Under the pieces are notes generated by a model that was given only the letters and a program-made list of their open reading frames with translations, had not been told where the DNA came from and searched no databases. Made by a program: the position numbers and the translations under genes. 64,000 nucleotides of DNA from Amycolatopsis australiensis. Its GTDB lineage: Bacteria > Actinomycetota > Actinomycetes > Mycobacteriales > Pseudonocardiaceae. The stretch spans positions 4,402,001-4,466,000 of the forward strand of contig NZ_FPJG01000006.1 of the NCBI RefSeq assembly GCF_900119165.1. The letters are read 5' to 3'. Within the stretch, counting starts at the first letter, position 1, and the number at the start of each line of letters is the position of its first letter. Shown piece by piece: positions 23,578-31,306 of this stretch.

Positions 23578-23794
23578 AGCGTGCGCCGCTGGTGGTGGTG
23601 GGCATGGGCGCCGAGCCCGGGCGTCGTCCAGACGGGCGGCCCCGCGGCTTTGTGCTCGACGCGGCCACGCCCAGGCTCATGGTGGCGGCCGAGCTGCCTG
23701 CACCGGGCCGGGGCAGCACCCGGCTCTGCCGTCTCCGTGAACCGGTGTGACGTGGGTCGGCTTGAGAGGATCGGCTCATCGCGCATAATGAGCA
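23578..23794. other. Intergenic sequence with a decayed terminator copy
   Basis: The first part holds a diverged third copy of the 64-bp terminator repeat (GGGCGTCGTCCAGACGGGCG). The rest has no convincing gene on either strand and leads into the promoter region of the SDR operon. Confidence 0.4.
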
Positions 23795-23815
23795 CCTGAC
23801 CGACCGCTTAGCATG
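23795..23815 (-). promoter_or_regulatory. Candidate TetR-type operator before the SDR-SDR-carboxyltransferase operon
   Basis: Read on the minus strand the site is CATGCTAAGCGGTCGGTCAG. It aligns with four other sites in this window to CATACYRASCRGTYGST. It sits 35 bp before GTG 23851, next to an AT-rich stretch (CGCATAATG) that may be the -10 region. Confidence 0.6.
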
Positions 23816-23850
23816 TGCCCGGTACCGCATCGCGAAGGAGACACACTGCC

Positions 23851-24603
23851 GTGAACTCGTTCAAGGATCGCGTCGCGATCGTCACCGGGGCCAGCCGGGG
23901 CATCGGCCTCGGCATCGCCAAGACGCTCGTCGAGCGCGGGGCCAAGGTCTGCATCACCGCACGCAAGCCCGAGGCCCTCGAGGCGGCCGTCAACGAGCTC
24001 GGCGGGCCCGACGTCGCCCTGTTCGTCCCCGGCAAGGCCGACGACACCGACCACCAGGACGAGGCCGTCGCCAAGACGATCGAGACCTTCGGGCGGCTCG
24101 ACTACCTCGTCAACAACACCGGCATCAACCCCGTCTACGGCCCCACCCTCGACATCGACCCCGCCGCCGCGGCCAAGATCCTCGGCGTGAACGTGCTCGC
24201 GCCGCTCGGCTGGACCAAGCGCGCCCGCGACGCGTGGATGGGGGAGCACGGTGGTGCCGTCGTCAACGTCGCTTCCGTCGCCGGCCTCGGCGCGTCGCCC
24301 GGCATCGGCATGTACGGCGTCAGCAAGGCCGCGCTCATCCGGCTGACCGTCGAACTCGGGGCCGAGCTGGGCCCGAAGATCCGGGTGAACGCCGTCGCCC
24401 CGGCCGTCGTGAAGACGAAGTTCGCCACCGCGCTCTACGAGGGCCGCGAGGAGGAGGTCGCTTCCGCCTACCCGATGAAACGCCTGGGCCTGCCGTCCGA
24501 CATCGCCGGCGCCGTCGCCTTCCTGCTTTCCGACGACGCCGGCTGGATCACCGGCCAGACCGTGGTCCTCGACGGCGGCGTCACCCTCGGCGGTGGCCTG
24601 TGA
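23851..24603 (+). CDS. Short-chain dehydrogenase/reductase (FabG-like)
   Basis: A 250-residue NAD(P)-dependent oxidoreductase. It has the cofactor motif TGASRGIGLGIA at about residues 13-24, the NNTG structural motif (NNAG in most SDRs), and the catalytic Ser...Tyr-x-x-x-Lys as VASVAG and YGVSKAAL. The C-terminus closes with WITGQTVVLDGGVTLGGG, typical of 3-oxoacyl reductases. GTG 23851 is preceded by AAGGAGA. It overlaps the second SDR gene by 4 bp and heads an operon with it and a carboxyltransferase, downstream of a putative TetR site; probably an oxidation step in acyl-CoA breakdown. Confidence 0.92.
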   Translation: MNSFKDRVAIVTGASRGIGLGIAKTLVERGAKVCITARKPEALEAAVNELGGPDVALFVPGKADDTDHQDEAVAKTIETFGRLDYLVNNTGINPVYGPTLDIDPAAAAKILGVNVLAPLGWTKRARDAWMGEHGGAVVNVASVAGLGASPGIGMYGVSKAALIRLTVELGAELGPKIRVNAVAPAVVKTKFATALYEGREEEVASAYPMKRLGLPSDIAGAVAFLLSDDAGWITGQTVVLDGGVTLGGGL

Positions 24604-25370
24604 CCGGCGTTGTCGTCACCGGCGGTGGCGGCGGGATCGGCGCCGCGCTCGCCCGCCGCTTCGCCGCCGAGGGCGCCCAGGTCCTCGTCGCCGACCTCGA
24701 CCGCGACAAGGCCGCCGAAGTCGCGAAGGAAGTGGGTGGCACGGCGTTCGCGGGTGACGTCGCCAGCCCCGAAGGCGTCGCGAAGCTGATCGAGAGCGCG
24801 CGAAGCACCCTCGGCGAGATAGACGTCTTCTGTGCCAACGCGGGTATCGCGCCCTTCGGTGGCGCGGAAAGCCCCGAAGACGTCTGGGCGCGTACCTGGG
24901 ACGTGAACGTCATGGCGCACGTCCGCGCGGCCAACCTCCTGCTGCCGGCCTGGCTGGAGCGCGGGAAGGGCCACTTCATCGCGACGGTCTCGGCCGCCGG
25001 CCTGCTGACCAGCCTCGGCTCGGCGCCGTACTCGGTGACCAAGCACGCCGCGCTCGCGTTCGCCGAATGGCTCTCGGCGACCTACCGCCACCGCGGCATC
25101 ACCGTGCAGGCGATCTGCCCGCAGGGCGTGCGCACCGCGATGCTGGAAAGCACCGGCACCGCCGGTCAGCTGCTGATGGGCGCATCGGCGATCGAGCCCG
25201 AGCAGGTGGCCGACGCGCTCTTCGCGGCCATCGAGGCGAAGCAGTTCCTCGTGCTGCCGCACCCCGAGGTCGCGGACTACTACGCGGCCCGCGCCACCCA
25301 GACCGACCGGTGGCTCGGCGGGATGAACAAGCTGCAGCGCAAGGTCGAAGCAGCCCTCGAGGCGGAATGA
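24600..25370 (+). CDS. Short-chain dehydrogenase/reductase
   Basis: A 256-residue classical SDR: cofactor motif TGGGGGIGAALA near the N-terminus, acidic LVADLDRD for NAD selectivity, CANAGI, and catalytic Ser (TVSAAG) and YSVTKHA. The C-terminal region (VLPHPEVADYYAARATQTDRW) is typical of mycobacterial-type SDRs of lipid metabolism. It begins with GTG inside the preceding stop codon (GTGA overlap) and overlaps the carboxyltransferase start by 4 bp, so the three proteins are likely made together. Confidence 0.92.
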   Translation: MTGVVVTGGGGGIGAALARRFAAEGAQVLVADLDRDKAAEVAKEVGGTAFAGDVASPEGVAKLIESARSTLGEIDVFCANAGIAPFGGAESPEDVWARTWDVNVMAHVRAANLLLPAWLERGKGHFIATVSAAGLLTSLGSAPYSVTKHAALAFAEWLSATYRHRGITVQAICPQGVRTAMLESTGTAGQLLMGASAIEPEQVADALFAAIEAKQFLVLPHPEVADYYAARATQTDRWLGGMNKLQRKVEAALEAE

Positions 25371-26914
25371 CCTGGCAGCCGGAGATCGACGAGCTCGCCC
25401 GGCGGCGCGAGCTGGCCGAGCGCATGGGCGGACCGGAGAAGGTGGCCCGCCAGCACGCCGCCGGCCGCTCGACCATCCGCGAGCGGATCGCCGCCCTCGC
25501 CGATCCCGGCAGCTTCGACGAGATCGGCGCGCTCGCCGGCACCGCGTCCTATGTGGACGGCGAGCTGACCGAGTTCACCCCGGCCAACTTCGTCATCGGC
25601 ACCGCGCGGCTCGACGGCCGGCGCGTGGCGCTCGGCGGAGACGACTTCACCGTCCGCGGTGGCGCCGCCGACGCCGCGATCATGGAGAAGCAGGTCTACG
25701 CCGAGCGGCTCGCCAACGAGCTGCGGCTGCCGCTGGTGCGCCTGATCGAGGGCACCGGCGGTGGTGGCAGCGTGAAGATGCTGGAGCAGCACGGCTTCAC
25801 CTACGTCCCGGTCAACCCGGGCTGGGACCTCGTGGTGGACAACCTCTCGACGGTGCCGGTGGTCGCCCTCTGCCTCGGCCCGGTCGCCGGGCTCGGCGCC
25901 GCGCGGGCGGTCATGTCGCACCTGAACGTCCTCGTCGAAGGGGCCGGGCAGCTGTTCGTCGCCGGCCCGCCCGTGGTCAGGCACGCGACCGGAGAAGACC
26001 TGTCCAAAGAGGAGCTGGGCGGCGCGGCCGTCCACCGGCGCAGCGGTGCCGTGGACCGGATCGTGGCCTCCGAGGCCGAAGCCTTCGCCGTCACCAAGCA
26101 GTTCCTGTCCTACCTGCCGTCCTCGGTGGATTCACTGCCGCCGGTGACGTCCAGTGCAGACCCGGTGGACCGGGCCGACGAAGCGCTGCTGTCGCTGGTG
26201 CCGCGCAACCGCCGGCACCCGTACCGGCTGCGGCCGCTGCTCGACGGCGTCTTCGACGCGGGCTCGGTTTTCGACTACGCCGTGTCGGGCGGCTCGGCCT
26301 ACGCCGGGCTGGCCCGCCTGAACGGCCACCCGGTCGGCGTCCTGGCCACCGACCCGTACCGCGGCGCGACGCTGACCCCCGAAGGCGCCGACGTGCTGAC
26401 GCGGTTCGTCGACCTCTGCGAGACGTTCCACCTGCCGCTGGTGTCGCTGACCGACCAGGCCGGCATGGTGATCGGCGCGGCCGCCGAGCGTGCGGGCGCG
26501 ATCCGGCACGGCGCCCGCGCGGTGACCGCGGTCTACCAGGCGCGGGTGCCGATGGCCGAGGTGATCGTCCGGCGCGTGTTCGGTGTCGGCGGCGCGGGCC
26601 AGGTGAACCGGCACCGGCTGGTCCGGCGCTGGGCATGGCCGTCGGGGGACTGGGGTTCCCTGCCGGTCGAGGGCGGCATCGAGGCGGCCTACCGAGCCGA
26701 GCTGGACGCCGCCGACGACCGGGCGGCCCGGATCGAGGAGATCCGCGCGCGCCTGGACGCGGTGCGCTCGCCGTTCCGGACGGCGGAGCGGTTTTCGGTC
26801 GAGGACGTCATCGATCCGCGCGAGACGCGGGCGCGGCTGTGCGATTGGGTGCCGGACGCCTACGCCGTGCTTCCGCGGCTGCTCGGCCGCCCGTCCTTCG
26901 GCATGCGGCCTTAG
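25367..26914 (+). CDS. Acyl-CoA carboxylase beta (carboxyltransferase) subunit
   Basis: Transfers CO2 from biotin to an acyl-CoA. The 515-residue protein has the two crotonase-like carboxyltransferase halves: N-terminal with RERIAALADPGSFDEIG, LVRLIEGTGGGGSVKML and GLGAARAVMSHLNVLV; C-terminal with VGVLATDPYRGATLTPEGAD, FVDLCETFHLPLVSLTDQAG and a glycine-rich VFGVGGAGQ. Members with this pattern act on propionyl-, methylcrotonyl- or geranyl-CoA-like substrates. No biotin carboxylase or biotin carrier gene is nearby, so the alpha subunit must be encoded elsewhere. Last gene of the operon; its stop overlaps the convergent gene by 4 bp. Confidence 0.88.
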   Translation: MTWQPEIDELARRRELAERMGGPEKVARQHAAGRSTIRERIAALADPGSFDEIGALAGTASYVDGELTEFTPANFVIGTARLDGRRVALGGDDFTVRGGAADAAIMEKQVYAERLANELRLPLVRLIEGTGGGGSVKMLEQHGFTYVPVNPGWDLVVDNLSTVPVVALCLGPVAGLGAARAVMSHLNVLVEGAGQLFVAGPPVVRHATGEDLSKEELGGAAVHRRSGAVDRIVASEAEAFAVTKQFLSYLPSSVDSLPPVTSSADPVDRADEALLSLVPRNRRHPYRLRPLLDGVFDAGSVFDYAVSGGSAYAGLARLNGHPVGVLATDPYRGATLTPEGADVLTRFVDLCETFHLPLVSLTDQAGMVIGAAAERAGAIRHGARAVTAVYQARVPMAEVIVRRVFGVGGAGQVNRHRLVRRWAWPSGDWGSLPVEGGIEAAYRAELDAADDRAARIEEIRARLDAVRSPFRTAERFSVEDVIDPRETRARLCDWVPDAYAVLPRLLGRPSFGMRP

Positions 26915-27426
26915 CGGAGGACGCGGTACCAGTTCGGCTGCACGCGTTCCAGCCCGACGGTCCGGCCGCCCGGGTGGTCGAACATCCGCACGCCGTCGCC
27001 GAGCAGCACCGGGACGGGCAGGGCCAGGATCTCGTCGAGCACGCCGGCTTCGAGGCACTGCCGGGCGACGTCCGCGCCGAGGACGTTGACGTACTTGCCG
27101 CCCGCGGCCGCCTTCGCCGCGTCGACCGCGCCGACAAGGTTGTCGACGAACGTGACACCGGGAACCGGCGCGGCCGGGCGGTGGGTGAGCACGAACTGCG
27201 GGCCCTCCCAGCCACCGCCGAACGCTTTCCCTTCGCCTTCGGTGCCGCGGTGCGGGTCGTCGCCGCCGAACGTCCGGCGCCCGACCAGCAGCGCGCCGAT
27301 CTCCGGGACCAGCGCGTCGACCAGCGGGTCCGGACCGAGGTAGGGCGTCAGCCACGACATGTCCCCGCCGGGCCCGGCGATGAAGCCGTCGACCGAGCAG
27401 CTGAACGCGTAGAGCAGTTTCGCCAT
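26911..27426 (-). CDS. Dihydrofolate reductase family protein (RibD C-terminal-like)
   Basis: A 171-residue protein of the DHFR/RibD-C fold: AKLLYAFSCSVDGFIAGPGGDMSW at the N-terminus, LLVGRRTFGGDD with NADPH-binding features, and YVNVLGADVARQCLEAGVLDEI with the helix after the nucleotide-binding strand. This large actinobacterial subgroup is annotated as reductases but is functionally undefined; it is not the essential folate enzyme. The ATG at 27426 has AAGGAGA upstream. It is divergent from the GH92 gene. Confidence 0.88.
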   Translation of the reverse strand: MAKLLYAFSCSVDGFIAGPGGDMSWLTPYLGPDPLVDALVPEIGALLVGRRTFGGDDPHRGTEGEGKAFGGGWEGPQFVLTHRPAAPVPGVTFVDNLVGAVDAAKAAAGGKYVNVLGADVARQCLEAGVLDEILALPVPVLLGDGVRMFDHPGGRTVGLERVQPNWYRVLR

Positions 27427-27620
27427 GATGTCTCCTTTGCGCCGGTTGGCGGACTTCCGTACTGACGGCGGCGGCCGGGAAAAGTCATCGGGTTCACCCG
27501 GCCGTGTCCGGAACGCGACAGGATCAGCACAGACCGTTGACAACGGTGTCAGCTCGCGAGGACCGTTCCGGAACGCATCGCATCGGCTGAACTTGTGCTC
27601 AATGGCGAAGGACAAGTGCA

Positions 27621-30275
27621 ATGGTCTTGCGTATTCTCACGCGGCTGTCGGCCGCCACGGTCCTGGCCTCGGCCGGACTGATCCCCGTCCCCGCATCGGC
27701 GGCGTCCCTGGTCACCGACCCGGCGTCGCTGGTCAACCCGTTCATCGGCACCTCCAACGCCGCGGACGACTTCCCCGGCGCCGACGTCCCGTTCGGCATG
27801 CTCCAGTGGAGCCCGGACACGCCCAGCCGTCCCGACGGCGGCGGCTACGAGTACAAGGACTCCTCGATCACCGGCTTCAGCCTCACGCACCTGTCGGGAC
27901 CGGGCTGCGGCGCCGACGGCGACGTCCCGATCCTCCCGACGGTCGGTGCCGTCGACACCGGCGCGAGCATTTCCTTCAGCCACAGCAACGAAAGCGCGAG
28001 CCCCGGCGCCTACTCGGTGGGCCTCGGCAACGGCGTCACGACGGAGCTGACCACCGCGCTGCGGTCCGGCATCGGCCGGTTCACCTTCCCGGCGACGTCG
28101 CAGGCGAACCTGCAGTTCAAGCTCAACGGCAGCCAGAACGGCACGACCGGCCAGACGTGGACGGTGGTCAGCCCGACCGAAGTGTCCGGTTCGGTCACCT
28201 CCGGGCACTTCTGCGGCGCCGGGTTCACCTACACGCTCTACTTCGACGTCGTCTTCGACCGGCCGTTCAGCACCAGCGGCACCGCCGCCGCGCCCGCGGT
28301 GACGCCGAAGGCGTCGCCCGGCAAGCTGCACGGCACCGCGACCACCGAAGCCGCCCCGGCCGCCGGGCCCGGCAGCGCGTACGTCCGGTTCGACACGACC
28401 ACCGACCGCACGGTCCAGGCCAAGGTCGGCATCTCCTACGTCTCGGTGGCCAACGCGGTCGCGAACCGCGCGGCCGACATCCCGGCGTTCGACTTCGCCG
28501 CGACCAAGCAGGCCGCGCACGACAGCTGGAACGCGCTGCTCGGCCGCATCCAGGTCGCCGGCGGCACGGCCGCGCAGCAGCGCGTCTTCTACACCGCGCT
28601 GTACCACTCCCTGTTGCACCCCAACGTGTTCTCCGACCGCAACGGCCAGTACATCGGCTTCGACAACCAGGTGCACACCGTCGCGAGTGGACACTCGGCG
28701 CACTACGCCAACTTCTCCGGCTGGGACATCTACCGCACGCAGGCGCAGCTGTCCGCGCTGGTCGCGCCCGCGCAGACGAGCGACATCGCGCAGTCGATGA
28801 TCGCCGACTACGCGCAGGGCGGCACGCTGCCGAAGTGGGCGCAGAACAACGGCGAGACGTACGTGATGGTCGGTGACCCCGGCACGGCGATCCTCGCGAG
28901 CTACTACGCCTTCGGAGCCCGCAACTTCGACACGGCGGCGGCGTTGCAGGCGATGCTGCGCGAAGCGAGCGCGCCCAACAACGTCCGGCCGGGACTCAAC
29001 GCGACGAACGCGCCGGGCTACCTGCCCGCGAACGGCACCTACCAGTGCTGCAACTTCTACGGCCCGGTCTCGACGCAGCTGGAGTACGACACGGCGGACT
29101 TCGCGCTCTCGGCGTTCGCCGGCGCGCTGGGCGACACCGCGGACCAGGCGTTCTACGCCGGCCGCGCGCAGAACTGGAAGAACACGTTCAACGCGGCGAG
29201 CGGGTTCATGCAGCCGCGGCAGGCCGACGGGTCGTGGACCGGCGGCTTCGACCCGGCGAGCGGGTCGAACTTCGTCGAGGGCACGTCGTGGCAGTACACC
29301 GGCATGGTGCCGTTCAACGTCGCGGGCCTCGCCGCGGCGCGCGGCGGCAACGCGTCGCTGGCCGGCTACCTCGACAGCGTGCTGTCCGGGTTCCACGGCA
29401 GCGGCGGCACGCAGGCCGACCTCGGCAACGAGCCGAGCCTCGAGCTTCCGTGGGAGTACGACTACGCCGGGCAGCCGTACAAAACGCAAAAGGTCGTGCG
29501 GCAGGTGCAGGACCAGATCTGGACGGACGCGCCGGGCGGGCTGGCCGGCAACGACGACCTCGGCGCGATGAGCGCGTGGTATGTGTTCTCCGCGCTGGGC
29601 TTCTACCCGATGACGCCGGGGACGGCGGACCTGGCCCTGGGCAGCCCGCTGTTCACGCAGGCGGTGGTGACGCTGCCGAGTGGCAACACACTGACGGTCA
29701 ACGCGCCGGCGGCGGCGGACAACGCCCCGTACGTCCAGAGCGCGACGTGGAACGGCTCTTCGTGGAACAACGCGTACGCGCCGGCGCCGGCGCTGACCGC
29801 GGGCGGGACGCTGGCGTTCGCGCTGGGCACGTCGGCGAACACGGCGTGGGCCGCGTCGAACCCGCCGCCGTCCTACGACGGGACGCTGCCGCACCTGGGC
29901 CCGCTGACCTCGGGGATCGCGGGCAAGTGCGCGGACGTGGCCCAGAGCGGCACGGCCAACGGGACGCACGTGCAGCTGTACACGTGCAACAACACCGGGG
30001 CCCAGAAGTGGTTCTCCGGGGCCGACGGTTCGCTGCAGGCCCAAGGCGGCTGCCTGGACGTGAGCAACAGCGGGACGGCGAACGGCACGAAGGTCCAGCT
30101 GTGGCAGTGCAACGGCTCCGGCGCCCAGAAGTGGCAGGCGGGCACGGCAGGCTCACTGGTCAACCCGCAGTCGGGCAAGTGCCTGGACGACCCGGGCAGC
30201 ACGACGGCGGACGGCACCCAGCTGCAGATCTACGACTGCAACCAGAGCGCGGCCCAGCGCTGGACCCGCGGCTGA
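27621..30275 (+). CDS. Secreted GH92 alpha-mannosidase with ricin-type lectin domain
   Basis: An 884-residue exported glycosidase. Residues 1-27 form a signal peptide. The GH92 N-terminal beta domain (starting VNPFIGTSNAADDFPGADVP, then GFSLTHLSGPGC) and catalytic helical domain follow; conserved motifs include SGWDIYRTQAQLSAL and the acid residue in LGNEPSLELPWEYDYAGQPY. GH92 enzymes are calcium-dependent exo-acting mannosidases. A ricin B trefoil (about residues 760-884, repeated QLYTCNNTGAQKW / QLWQCNGSGAQKW / QIYDCNQSAAQRW) should bind galactose or related sugars. It probably scavenges fungal or plant mannans. A strong palindromic terminator follows. Confidence 0.93.
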   Translation: MVLRILTRLSAATVLASAGLIPVPASAASLVTDPASLVNPFIGTSNAADDFPGADVPFGMLQWSPDTPSRPDGGGYEYKDSSITGFSLTHLSGPGCGADGDVPILPTVGAVDTGASISFSHSNESASPGAYSVGLGNGVTTELTTALRSGIGRFTFPATSQANLQFKLNGSQNGTTGQTWTVVSPTEVSGSVTSGHFCGAGFTYTLYFDVVFDRPFSTSGTAAAPAVTPKASPGKLHGTATTEAAPAAGPGSAYVRFDTTTDRTVQAKVGISYVSVANAVANRAADIPAFDFAATKQAAHDSWNALLGRIQVAGGTAAQQRVFYTALYHSLLHPNVFSDRNGQYIGFDNQVHTVASGHSAHYANFSGWDIYRTQAQLSALVAPAQTSDIAQSMIADYAQGGTLPKWAQNNGETYVMVGDPGTAILASYYAFGARNFDTAAALQAMLREASAPNNVRPGLNATNAPGYLPANGTYQCCNFYGPVSTQLEYDTADFALSAFAGALGDTADQAFYAGRAQNWKNTFNAASGFMQPRQADGSWTGGFDPASGSNFVEGTSWQYTGMVPFNVAGLAAARGGNASLAGYLDSVLSGFHGSGGTQADLGNEPSLELPWEYDYAGQPYKTQKVVRQVQDQIWTDAPGGLAGNDDLGAMSAWYVFSALGFYPMTPGTADLALGSPLFTQAVVTLPSGNTLTVNAPAAADNAPYVQSATWNGSSWNNAYAPAPALTAGGTLAFALGTSANTAWAASNPPPSYDGTLPHLGPLTSGIAGKCADVAQSGTANGTHVQLYTCNNTGAQKWFSGADGSLQAQGGCLDVSNSGTANGTKVQLWQCNGSGAQKWQAGTAGSLVNPQSGKCLDDPGSTTADGTQLQIYDCNQSAAQRWTRG

Positions 30276-30278
30276 CCG

Positions 30279-30325
30279 GGTCGTGAGTGAGAAACCGGGT
30301 CAGAACCGGTTTCTCACTCACGACC
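30279..30325. terminator. 20-bp perfect palindrome, bidirectional terminator
   Basis: GGTCGTGAGTGAGAAACCGG (30279-30298) and its exact complement (30306-30325) flank a 7-nt loop GTCAGAA. It lies just after the GH92 stop and contains, on the opposite strand, the stop codon (30314-30316) and last codons of the enoyl-CoA hydratase gene. It would act on transcripts from both sides. Confidence 0.8.
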
Positions 30326-31165
30326 GGTGTGGGGCGGGAACTGTGGCGCACGGCGTTCGTTCCAGCTGGCCAAGCCCTCGGCCAGCTCGGGACGGCCGAA
30401 CGACTCGATCATCAGCGCCGTCGCCTCGCGGGCCGCTTCCTCCAGCGGCAGCGAGGCTTCGCGCGTGAACTGCGCTTTCATCACCGCCATCGAACGCGGC
30501 GCGCTGTAGGTCGCCAGCTCCGTCGCGTATGCGCGGGCGCGCAGCAGCAGCTCCTCCGCGGGGACGACCTCCTGCACCAGCCCGTACTCGTGCGCCTGCT
30601 CCGCGGTGAACGTCCGGCCCGAAAGCAGCAGGTCACGGGCCCGGCCCTGGCCGACCAGCGCGGGCAGCAGCTGCGCGATCCCGTACTCCGCGATCAGCCC
30701 GCGCCGGGCGAACGCCGTCGTGAACTTCGCGCCCGCCGCGGCGAAGCGGACGTCCGCCGAGCACGCGATCACGAACCCCAGGCCCGCGCAGCCGCCGTTG
30801 ACCGCCGCGACGACCGGGACGCCCACCGAGACCGCCGCCAGCACGTCGCGGAAGTTCTCGTGCCCGCCTCCCGGCGCCGGGGGCGCGGCCGCGATGGTTC
30901 CGCCCGTGCCCCCGCCGCCCTCGACGGAGGCGCGGAGCGCCGCTGTGTTTTCCAGCAAGCCGAGGTCGGCGCCCGGGCAGAACGCCTTGCCCGCGCCGGT
31001 GACGACGACCGCCCGGACGGCCGGATCGGCGTCGGCCTGGCGCAGCAGGGTGCCGTAGCGCGCCTGCATCGGCACGTCCATCGCGTTGCTGCGGTCCGGC
31101 TTGTCGAACGTCAGCGTCGCGACCGGGCCGTCCGCCGCGTACCGCACTCCGTCCACAGTGGACAT
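30314..31165 (-). CDS. Enoyl-CoA hydratase/isomerase family protein
   Basis: A 283-residue crotonase-fold enzyme. The oxyanion-hole segments are GKAFCPGADLGLLEN and AAVNGGCAGLGFVIACSAD. The region normally carrying the first catalytic Glu (the QPEI segment of crotonase) reads FARRGL here, and a Glu occurs a little later in GLIAEYGIAQLLPALVG, a pattern seen in many actinobacterial paralogues; the reaction may thus be isomerisation or another crotonase chemistry. Preceded 23 bp upstream by a putative TetR operator. RBS GAGGAGG precedes the ATG. A monocistronic unit flanked by two secreted glycosidases; its last codons lie in a palindrome. Confidence 0.9.
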   Translation of the reverse strand: MSTVDGVRYAADGPVATLTFDKPDRSNAMDVPMQARYGTLLRQADADPAVRAVVVTGAGKAFCPGADLGLLENTAALRASVEGGGGTGGTIAAAPPAPGGGHENFRDVLAAVSVGVPVVAAVNGGCAGLGFVIACSADVRFAAAGAKFTTAFARRGLIAEYGIAQLLPALVGQGRARDLLLSGRTFTAEQAHEYGLVQEVVPAEELLLRARAYATELATYSAPRSMAVMKAQFTREASLPLEEAAREATALMIESFGRPELAEGLASWNERRAPQFPPHTGRE

Positions 31166-31188
31166 GACTGCCTCCTCGGGTCAGTGAC

Positions 31189-31208
31189 CATACTAAGCGG
31201 TCGCTTGG
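31189..31208 (+). promoter_or_regulatory. Candidate TetR-type operator before the enoyl-CoA hydratase gene
   Basis: CATACTAAGCGGTCGCTTGG with arms AAGCG and CGCTT about a GT centre. It lies 23 bp upstream of the start codon at 31165. On the coding (minus) strand the adjoining TAGTAT could be the -10 hexamer, so binding would block RNA polymerase. Confidence 0.65.
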
Positions 31209-31306
31209 CGTTCGGCCAGTTCGAAATTGTCGAACCCATTGGAGACCCGGAAACCCTTGTGCCATAGTGCTTTTCGCCCGCGTCGCCGCCGGAAGGGACT
31301 CCTCCG

